64,000 nt of DNA from Candidatus Pelagibacter sp. IMCC9063. GTDB taxonomy: Bacteria; Pseudomonadota; Alphaproteobacteria; Pelagibacterales; Pelagibacteraceae. The stretch lies in the NCBI RefSeq assembly GCF_000195085.1, contig NC_015380.1, positions 668,001 to 732,000 of the forward strand, given 5' to 3'. Position 1 is the first letter of the stretch. Each line of letters begins with the position of its first letter. This document shows, piece after piece, positions 57,433 to 64,000 of the stretch. The notes beneath the pieces were generated by a model. It saw nothing but the letters and a program-made list of their open reading frames with translations, was not told where the DNA came from and made no database searches. The position numbers and the translations under genes were made by a program.

Positions 57433-60096
57433 ATGAAAAGTAAAAATTCTTTTAATTCTCTTTCAAAACTTACCACGGGTAATAAAGAGTATAATTATTA
57501 TAGTTTAGCAGAGGCTGAAAAAAATGGTCTTGAGGGAATTAGTAAACTTCCAAAATCTTTAAAAGTTTTATTAGAAAATCTTCTTCGATATGAGGATGAT
57601 GTCTCGGTTGGTAAAAACCAGATTCTAGCCATGAAAGAATGGCTAAATACCAAAACCTCTAATACCGAAATTGCATATAGACCAGCACGAGTTTTGCTAC
57701 AAGATTATACAGGGATTCCAGCTGTTGCAGATCTTGCAGCAATGAGGGATCTGTTTAAGAAAAAAAATAAAGATCCCAATAAAGTCAATCCTTTATCCGC
57801 AGTTGACTTGGTAATTGATCACTCTGTTCAAGTAGATACGAATGCAACTAAAGATTCATTAGAAAAAAACGTTAAAAGAGAATTTGAACGAAATGGAGAA
57901 AGATACGAATTTTTAAAATGGGGTGCACAAGCTTTTGATAATTTTAGACTTATTCCACCAGGAACGGGAATTTGTCATCAAGTAAATTTAGAATATTTAT
58001 CCAAAGTAGCATGGACCACAACACACGACGGAGAAGAGTATGTCTATCCTGATACATGTGTTGGAACAGACAGTCACACAACTATGGTTAATGGTCTTTC
58101 TGTTCTAGCTTGGGGTGTTGGTGGAATTGAAGCTGAGGCAGGTATGTTAGGTGAGCCGGTATCTATGCTGATACCAGAAGTTATCGGATTTGAAGTCACA
58201 AATAAAATGCCAGAAGGAACCACAGCAACAGACTTAGTTTTAACCGTAGTAAAGCAATTAAGAGACAAAGGAGTAGTTGGAAAGTTTGTAGAATTTTACG
58301 GAGAAGGACTAAAAAATTTAACATTAGCAGATAGAGCTACCATAGGTAACATGGCGCCTGAGTATGGAGCTACTTGTGGTTTTTTCCCTGTTGATGAGGA
58401 AACATTAAAATATTTAAGATTTTCTGGAAGAGATGAAGAGACAATTAAGTTGGTAGAAGACTATGCAAAAGCACAAGGACTTTGGGCAAGTGATGATATT
58501 GTATTTACAGATACCGTTTCATTGGACATGTCTACGATAGTACCAACTATTTCAGGACCTAAAAGACCTCAAGATAAAGTGTTATTAACAGAAGCTTCTA
58601 CAGATTTTAAAAAAGTTTCAAAAGAAATTAGCAAAAGAGAAGAGCCAAAAACTGTAGAGGTAAAAGGTGCTAACCATTCTTTGTCAGACGGTGATATTGT
58701 TATTGCAGCAATAACCTCATGTACAAACACTTCAAATCCAAAGGTTTTGATTGGAGCAGGACTTCTGGCAAAAAAAGCTGACGAACTCGGCCTTACTGTA
58801 AAACCTTGGGTTAAAACTTCATTGGCTCCAGGATCTCAAGTAGTTACAGATTATTTAAATAAAGCTGGACTAAGTCCTTACTTGGATAAACTAGGTTTTA
58901 ATTTAGTAGGTTATGGTTGCACCACTTGCATTGGAAACTCTGGTCCATTAGCAGACAATATTAATAATGCTATCTTAGATAATGATCTTTTGGTTACTTC
59001 AGTTTTATCAGGAAATAGAAATTTTGAAGGAAGAATTAGCCCTGTTGTAAAAGCAAATTATCTTGCCTCGCCGCCATTAGTGGTTGCTTATGCAATAGCA
59101 GGAAATATGAATTTTGATATGTACAAAGATTCTTTGGGTAAAAGCAAAGACGGAGATGAAGTTTATTTAAAAGATATTTGGCCAACAAACAAAGAAATAG
59201 AAGATACTCTTCTTACTTCATTGAATGCGGATATGTTTAAAAGCAGATATGAAAATGTTGCCCAAGGTCCTAAAGAATGGCAGGATATCAATATTGAACC
59301 TGGAAGTATTTATGAGTGGGACGATGGTTCATCTTATGTAAAAAGGCCTCCTTTTTTTGATAACATGACCGACGATCCGGAAGGATTTAAAGAGATCAAG
59401 GACGCAAGACCGCTAGTAATTTTAGGTGATAGCATAACAACAGATCATATTTCTCCAGCAGGATCAATTCCAAAAGACAGTCCTACAGGAGATTATTTTA
59501 TGAAATACCAAATTCAACCAAAAGACTTTAACTCTTATGGTGCCAGACGTGGAAATCATGAAGTAATGATGAGAGGTACTTTCGGTAACATAAGAGTAAA
59601 AAATGAGATGGCTCCTGGCACTGAAGGTGGATTTACAAAAATCTATCCTGAAGGAAAAGATGCAACAGTTTTTGATGCTGTTACGGAATATAAAAAAAGA
59701 GGAACGCCTCTTGTCGTATTTGGCGGCAAACTTTACGGATCTGGATCTTCTAGAGATTGGGCAGCAAAAGGTTCTCAACTGCTTGGAATTAAATTGGTAA
59801 TTGTAGAAAGTTTTGAGAGAATTCATCGATCAAATTTAGTTGGAATGGGAATATTACCACTGGAATTTACACAAGGAATGGATCGTCACAAATTGAACTT
59901 AAAGGGATCTGAATTGGTAACTGTTTTAGGAATTGAAGAAGGAGTAAATCCAAAACAAATAGTCAAAGTAGAAATTAAATATGCAGATGGAACAGCCAAA
60001 ACTATAGAAACTGTATGCAGAATAGATACCGCAAGTGAAATTGAGTACTATAAGAATGGTGGAATTTTACAATACGTTTTGAGAAATATGCTATAA
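57433..60096 (+). CDS. acnA: Aconitate hydratase AcnA
   Basis: [4Fe-4S] enzyme interconverting citrate, cis-aconitate and isocitrate. The 887-residue protein has the full AcnA pattern: DYTGIPAVADLAAMRD, VDLVIDHSVQVD, PPGTGICHQVNLEYL, DTCVGTDSHTTMVNGL, the cluster cysteines in TSCTNTSNP and GCTTCIGNSGPL, GDSITTDHISPAGSI, GARRGNHEVMMRGTF and the C-terminal YGSGSSRDWAAKG. This looks like the normal TCA-cycle enzyme. A 102-base gap precedes it, possibly with its own promoter. A second aconitase follows 20 bases later. Confidence 0.93.
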   Translation: MKSKNSFNSLSKLTTGNKEYNYYSLAEAEKNGLEGISKLPKSLKVLLENLLRYEDDVSVGKNQILAMKEWLNTKTSNTEIAYRPARVLLQDYTGIPAVADLAAMRDLFKKKNKDPNKVNPLSAVDLVIDHSVQVDTNATKDSLEKNVKREFERNGERYEFLKWGAQAFDNFRLIPPGTGICHQVNLEYLSKVAWTTTHDGEEYVYPDTCVGTDSHTTMVNGLSVLAWGVGGIEAEAGMLGEPVSMLIPEVIGFEVTNKMPEGTTATDLVLTVVKQLRDKGVVGKFVEFYGEGLKNLTLADRATIGNMAPEYGATCGFFPVDEETLKYLRFSGRDEETIKLVEDYAKAQGLWASDDIVFTDTVSLDMSTIVPTISGPKRPQDKVLLTEASTDFKKVSKEISKREEPKTVEVKGANHSLSDGDIVIAAITSCTNTSNPKVLIGAGLLAKKADELGLTVKPWVKTSLAPGSQVVTDYLNKAGLSPYLDKLGFNLVGYGCTTCIGNSGPLADNINNAILDNDLLVTSVLSGNRNFEGRISPVVKANYLASPPLVVAYAIAGNMNFDMYKDSLGKSKDGDEVYLKDIWPTNKEIEDTLLTSLNADMFKSRYENVAQGPKEWQDINIEPGSIYEWDDGSSYVKRPPFFDNMTDDPEGFKEIKDARPLVILGDSITTDHISPAGSIPKDSPTGDYFMKYQIQPKDFNSYGARRGNHEVMMRGTFGNIRVKNEMAPGTEGGFTKIYPEGKDATVFDAVTEYKKRGTPLVVFGGKLYGSGSSRDWAAKGSQLLGIKLVIVESFERIHRSNLVGMGILPLEFTQGMDRHKLNLKGSELVTVLGIEEGVNPKQIVKVEIKYADGTAKTIETVCRIDTASEIEYYKNGGILQYVLRNML

Positions 60097-60116
60097 GTCT
60101 TTTGAGTTAGAGACAA

Positions 60117-62738
60117 ATGGAAAATAAATATACAAAGCTTAATATAGAAGATCATGAATTTGATATAGCAGACATTTCAGCTATTAAAGGAATTGAACAA
60201 TTACCTTTTTCTTATAGAATTTTAATAGAAAATATCCTGAGGCAGCAGATAAATGGAAGTAATATAAATGCCCAAGAGCAGATTCAAAATATCTTAGACT
60301 TTAAAGTTGGCAAAGCCATTAACTTTATGCCAAATAGAATCCTAAGCCATGACATACTTGGAAAAGTTATGCTTGTAGATTTTCTAGCTTACAGAGAAGC
60401 TTTAGCAAAAAAAGGGATTGATCCCAAAGACATTCAACCAAAAGTCCCAATTGATTTAGTCATAGATCATTCGTCCCAAGTTGATTTTTTTGGAACAGAG
60501 CAATCTAGAATAGATAACTTAAAGAAAGAATATGAAAGAAATTCAGAAAGATTTTCCTTTTTAAGATGGTGTTCAAAAAATTTAAAAAATGTAAAAGTAG
60601 TTCCTCCTGGAGTTGGGATTTGCCATCAAGTCAATATTGAGTATTTAGCTAAAGTTGTTTGGTTAGACAAAAACACACTTCATCCAGACACATGTATAGG
60701 AACTGATAGTCATACACCCATGGTTAACGGAATTGGAGTGATGGGTTGGGGTGTTGGTGGAGTAGAAGCGGAAATTGCCATGTTTGGGAAATCTTTACCA
60801 ATTACAATTCCTGAGGTTATTGGTGTTAATTTAAAAAATGAATTGAACGAAGGCATAACTTCAACGGATTTAGTTTTAAATATTACTGAACTTTTGAGAA
60901 AGAATAAAATAGTTGGTTGTTTTGTAGAGTTTTATGGAGAAGGAGTAGAAAAGCTTACGGTAGGTGAAAGAGCAACTATTTCAAATATGGCCCCAGAATA
61001 TGGAGCAACTAATGTTTTATTTCCCGTCGACGAGTCAACTATTGATTATTTGGAAATGACAGGAAGAGAACCACAGCATATCAATATTATTCGGGAATAT
61101 TCAAAGCACCAAAAATTATGGAGAAACATCACTGATACTCCAAATTATTCTAGAAATTTAGAGTTAGATTTAAGTTCAATAAAACCTTGTGTTGCCGGAC
61201 CTAAGAATCCAGAGGACAAAGTTAATCTAGATATATTTTCTTCAAAAGCGAATAGTCACTCGCAAGAGCTTTATAAAAAAGATTTAAGAGAAGATAATTT
61301 CAAAGTTCCAAATTTAGGATTTGAAATAAAAGATGCAGATATTTTAATTGCCGCGATTACCAGTTGTACAAATACTGCAAATCCTAACAATGTAATTGCA
61401 GCAGCTCTTGTAGCTAAAAATCTTGTAAATTTAGGTCTGAAAAAAAATAAAAAAGTAAAAACTTCTTTTGCACCCGGTAGCCAAGTTACAGCAGAAATAT
61501 TAAAAAAAAGTGGCTTACAGTCATACTTAGACCAGCTAGGTTTTAATGTAGTTGGCATTGCATGCACAACTTGCAATGGTAGCTCAGGACCATTACATCC
61601 TGATATTGCGGAAACTATCGAAGATAACAAAATTTTTTCCGTTGCTCTTCTATCTGGTAACAGAAATTTTCAAGGTAGAATTCATCCAAACATAAGAGCT
61701 TCTTATTTGGCCTCTCCAGCCCTGATAGTTCTATTTTCAATTCTGGGTTCTATAAAAAAAGACTTATTTAAAGATTCGCTTGGCTTAGATAAAAATAATA
61801 AAGAAATTTTTTTTAAGGACGTTTGGCCCACCAATAAAGAAATTAACGAAGTTGTTAAAAGCTTTTATAATCCAAAAATATTTATTGAGAAATATTCTGA
61901 AATTGATGATGGTGGCGAGCTATGGGAAAAGCTAAACGTTAGCAAAAGCGAAAACTACGAATGGTCAGAAAAAAGTACCTTTATAAAAAAACCTCCGTAT
62001 CTTGAAATTGCCAATTATGCCAATATTGAACTAAAAAATATAAATTCTGCAAGACCAATTGCATTATTTGGAGACTCGGTAACAACAGATCATATATCAC
62101 CATCAAGTGTAATTACCAAAGGCACTGCAGCTTGGGATTATCTAGAAGGGCTTGGTTTGGATAGTAAAGATTTTAGTAATTTTTTAACCAGAAGAGCTAA
62201 TCATGAAATTGTAAGCAGGTCCTCATTTGCTAGTTTAAGATTAAGAAATTTAATGACTCCTAATTCAGAAGGTAGTTTTACTATTAAGTACCCAGAAGAA
62301 AAAGTGATGAGACTTTATGATGCTGCCATGAAATACAAGGAAGAAAATACAGAAATAATTGTGATAGCCGGAGAAAATTATGGATGTGGTTCGTCAAGAG
62401 ACGTGGCTGCAAAAGGACCTTTGTTAATTGGCATTAAAGCTATCATTGCAAAAAGTTTTGAAAGAATACACAGGTCTAATCTTGTTGGAATGGGTATTTT
62501 GCCTTTGGAATTTGAAAAGAATTACGGAATAGAAGAATTGGGAATAGCGAAAACTGACAGATTTAGCGTCCTTGGAATAAAAGATATAAATGATGATAAT
62601 AAAATTTTAGATTTGGTAATTGAAAAGCAAAATGGCGAAAAAATTAACACAAAGTTAAAAGCTAGATTGGATACTCCGGACGAAGTTATATTTTGGAAAA
62701 ATGGAGGAATACTTCCTACGGCATGGAAAGAAGCTTAA
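60117..62738 (+). CDS. Divergent second aconitase-family hydratase
   Basis: An 873-residue paralogue with the same domain order as AcnA: VDLVIDHSSQVDFFG, PPGVGICHQVNIEYL, DTCIGTDSHTPMVNG, cluster cysteines in TSCTNTANP and ACTTCNGSSGPLHPD, GDSVTTDHISPSSV and RRANHEIVSRSSF. Departures from AcnA are the GCTTCIGNSG motif becoming ACTTCNGSSG, and the C-terminal active-site loop reading NYGCGSSRDVAAKGPLLIG. Adjacency to a PrpF gene recalls the AcnD-PrpF pair that dehydrates 2-methylcitrate in other bacteria, so a methylated or homologous tricarboxylate is a reasonable substrate. All cluster cysteines are present, so it should be active. Confidence 0.82.
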   Translation: MENKYTKLNIEDHEFDIADISAIKGIEQLPFSYRILIENILRQQINGSNINAQEQIQNILDFKVGKAINFMPNRILSHDILGKVMLVDFLAYREALAKKGIDPKDIQPKVPIDLVIDHSSQVDFFGTEQSRIDNLKKEYERNSERFSFLRWCSKNLKNVKVVPPGVGICHQVNIEYLAKVVWLDKNTLHPDTCIGTDSHTPMVNGIGVMGWGVGGVEAEIAMFGKSLPITIPEVIGVNLKNELNEGITSTDLVLNITELLRKNKIVGCFVEFYGEGVEKLTVGERATISNMAPEYGATNVLFPVDESTIDYLEMTGREPQHINIIREYSKHQKLWRNITDTPNYSRNLELDLSSIKPCVAGPKNPEDKVNLDIFSSKANSHSQELYKKDLREDNFKVPNLGFEIKDADILIAAITSCTNTANPNNVIAAALVAKNLVNLGLKKNKKVKTSFAPGSQVTAEILKKSGLQSYLDQLGFNVVGIACTTCNGSSGPLHPDIAETIEDNKIFSVALLSGNRNFQGRIHPNIRASYLASPALIVLFSILGSIKKDLFKDSLGLDKNNKEIFFKDVWPTNKEINEVVKSFYNPKIFIEKYSEIDDGGELWEKLNVSKSENYEWSEKSTFIKKPPYLEIANYANIELKNINSARPIALFGDSVTTDHISPSSVITKGTAAWDYLEGLGLDSKDFSNFLTRRANHEIVSRSSFASLRLRNLMTPNSEGSFTIKYPEEKVMRLYDAAMKYKEENTEIIVIAGENYGCGSSRDVAAKGPLLIGIKAIIAKSFERIHRSNLVGMGILPLEFEKNYGIEELGIAKTDRFSVLGIKDINDDNKILDLVIEKQNGEKINTKLKARLDTPDEVIFWKNGGILPTAWKEA

Positions 62739-62756
62739 AATAAGAAATTTTATTTT

Positions 62757-63890
62757 ATGAAACAAAATTGGGTCACAGCAGCTTATTATCGTGGGGGAAC
62801 AAGCAAAGGAGTTTTTTTTCAAGCAAAAGACTTGCCAACAGCTAGTGAAGATGAGTTAAGTAAAATTTTTTTAAAAGTAATTGGAAGTCCAGATCCAAAT
62901 GGAAGACAGCTAAATGGAATGGGAGGTGGGGTTTCTTCCGTTTCTAAGTGTGTAATCATAAGCCCCTCTAAAAGAGAAGATGCTGATGTTGATTATAATT
63001 TTATTCAGTTAGCAGTAGAAGAACCAGTTGCAGAATGGAATAACAATTGTGGTAATCTATCTGGAGCAGTTGGGCCATATGCGGTTAATACTAGAATTAT
63101 AAAACCTCAAGAAGGTGAAAATAAAATTAGAATTTATCAAGTAAATACAGATAAGATAATTCACTCTACTTTTGATGTTAAGGATGGAATTGCCCTTACT
63201 GAAGGAGATTATTCTATTGCTGGTGTTTCAGGAACAGCTTCTAAAGTTAGGTTAGACTACCTTTCTCCAGGCGGTTCCGGAACTGGAAAATTATTACCAA
63301 CTGGAAATGTAATTGATGAAATAGATATTGAGGGTCACGGTAAAATTAAGGTAAGTATTATTGATGCGGCAACTCCACTTGTTTATATTTTAGCAAAAGA
63401 TTTAAATCTTACCTGCGCTGAATCACCAGATGAATTAGATTCAAAAATAAAACAAATGGAAATAGTTCAAAAAATCAGAAGAAAGTGCGCATTTATAATT
63501 GGCTTATGTAAATCGGAAAATGAAGCTTCAATGAATACTCCAAGAATTGGAATAGTTTCTAGTCCAAAGGATTACCAAAGTTTGGATAAATCTAATGTAA
63601 AAGCTGACACCTACGATATTTGTACAAGAATGTTTTCAATGGGAAAGACTCATAAAGCTATAATGGGAACTGCATGTGTAAATATTGGAGTAGCAGCAGC
63701 AATCAAAGGAACCATACCATTTCAAGTCAAAAGAGAAGGTGCGGATGATTTGGCATTAAGAGTAGGAAATCCTTCTGGTATTATTGTTGCAGGTTCTGTA
63801 ATTAATCAAGATAATAAGACTGCAGAAGCAGTATCGGCTGTGATGTACAGGACGTTCAGACCACTTATGATAGGTAAAGTTTTAGTTTAA
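62757..63890 (+). CDS. prpF: PrpF-family isomerase (second copy, methylaconitate/aconitate isomerase-like)
   Basis: The 377-residue protein has AAYYRGGTSKGVFFQAKDLP, NGMGGGVSSVSKCVII with the catalytic Lys-side region, and NNCGNLSGAVGPYAV with the catalytic Cys near residue 98; LLPTGNVIDEIDIEG and GTACVNIGVAAAIKGTIPF follow. This matches PrpF better than the first copy does. It is 18 bases after the divergent aconitase, forming the AcnD-PrpF-like pair. It would move the double bond of (methyl)aconitate so that the hydratase can act. Confidence 0.85.
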   Translation: MKQNWVTAAYYRGGTSKGVFFQAKDLPTASEDELSKIFLKVIGSPDPNGRQLNGMGGGVSSVSKCVIISPSKREDADVDYNFIQLAVEEPVAEWNNNCGNLSGAVGPYAVNTRIIKPQEGENKIRIYQVNTDKIIHSTFDVKDGIALTEGDYSIAGVSGTASKVRLDYLSPGGSGTGKLLPTGNVIDEIDIEGHGKIKVSIIDAATPLVYILAKDLNLTCAESPDELDSKIKQMEIVQKIRRKCAFIIGLCKSENEASMNTPRIGIVSSPKDYQSLDKSNVKADTYDICTRMFSMGKTHKAIMGTACVNIGVAAAIKGTIPFQVKREGADDLALRVGNPSGIIVAGSVINQDNKTAEAVSAVMYRTFRPLMIGKVLV

Positions 63891-63892
63891 TT

Positions 63893-64000
63893 TTAAACAG
63901 CTATTTTTGTATCGCCGGTAATTTGAGTTCTATGCATAACTCTTCTTGTATTTGGATCAAAAGCATCTCTTTTATGAAGTACATAAAGATTTTTCCACAT
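63893..64000 (-). CDS. C-terminal end of a TauD/TfdA-family dioxygenase, partial
   Basis: The minus strand from the window edge reads MWKNLYVLHKRDAFDPNTRR, then VMHRTQITGDTK and a TAA at 63893. The pattern W-x-N-x-x-x-x-H-x-R-x-A-F-D and R-R-V-M-H-R-T is the normal C terminus of TauD-like 2-oxoglutarate dioxygenases, including the distal iron-binding His and the 2-oxoglutarate-binding Arg. Most of the gene lies beyond the window. It is convergent with the PrpF gene two bases away. Confidence 0.75.
   Translation of the reverse strand: MWKNLYVLHKRDAFDPNTRRVMHRTQITGDTKIAV

Noticed and set aside
59464-59826. Minus-strand 120-residue frame inside acnA
   Set aside because: Shadow of the aconitase codons; no signal, ribosome site or family pattern.

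Overview
The window is a low-GC (roughly 30%), very compact stretch of bacterial chromosome. Gene content and order (an alphaproteobacterial dcw cell-wall/division cluster, a tandem SAM-II/SAM-V leader, tripartite tricarboxylate and branched-chain ABC transporters, many overlapping ATGA/TAATG junctions) point to a streamlined marine alphaproteobacterium of the SAR11/Pelagibacterales or HIMB59 kind. That placement is inference; no rRNA gene is present. I see no tRNA, rRNA, CRISPR array, insertion sequence or prophage.

Layout. 1-12.4 kb: murE-murF-mraY-murD-ftsW-murG-murC-murB-ddl-ftsQ-ftsA on the plus strand (peptidoglycan precursors and division), then lpxC, bamD and ligA (12.5-16.3 kb). ftsZ is not found after ftsA, where it normally sits. 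16.3-24 kb: pepP and uvrD (minus), an AsmA-like gene (plus), fumC (minus), an SDR gene and a small membrane protein. 24-26.7 kb: methionine synthesis (metZ and a MetE catalytic-domain protein) behind a consensus promoter, a SAM-II riboswitch with terminator, a SAM-V riboswitch and a possible second ribosome-site switch. 26.7-29.6 kb: a sulfur operon (1-Cys peroxiredoxin, exported sulfurtransferase, YeeE/YedE transporter, 57-residue membrane-anchored protein). 29.8-31.4 kb: Lrp-type regulator with LysE-type exporter, and a MarR regulator. 31.5-38.3 kb: a complete Liv ABC transporter, AzlCD exporter and a CsiD/GlaH-type glutarate hydroxylase. 38.3-45.6 kb: AbrB-type permease, isocitrate-lyase/PEP-mutase-family lyase and IclR regulator, divergent from an MmgE/PrpD protein and a 2-hydroxyacid dehydrogenase; then msrB, a thioesterase and a second MmgE/PrpD gene. 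45.9-64 kb: a large accessory carboxylic-acid block with a TcuA-like flavoprotein, Ldh2-type and isocitrate/isopropylmalate-type dehydrogenases, a TctC binding protein, a TctA-TctB fusion, two PrpF-family isomerases, an SDR, two tandem aconitases, and 2-oxoglutarate dioxygenases.

How they fit together. The last block reads as a route for importing and funnelling unusual tricarboxylates (tricarballylate, trans-aconitate or methylaconitate-like acids) to cis-aconitate/isocitrate. The exact substrate cannot be read from sequence.

A striking technical or biological feature: five genes (murF, ftsW, pepP, yeeE/yedE, one mmgE/prpD) are broken by seven one-base shifts, every one placed at an A or T run of 8-10 bases. 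Six runs are one base short and one is one base long. After those corrections every gene is a whole number of codons and of normal length. Homopolymer consensus errors are the simplest explanation; transcriptional slippage is the interesting alternative.
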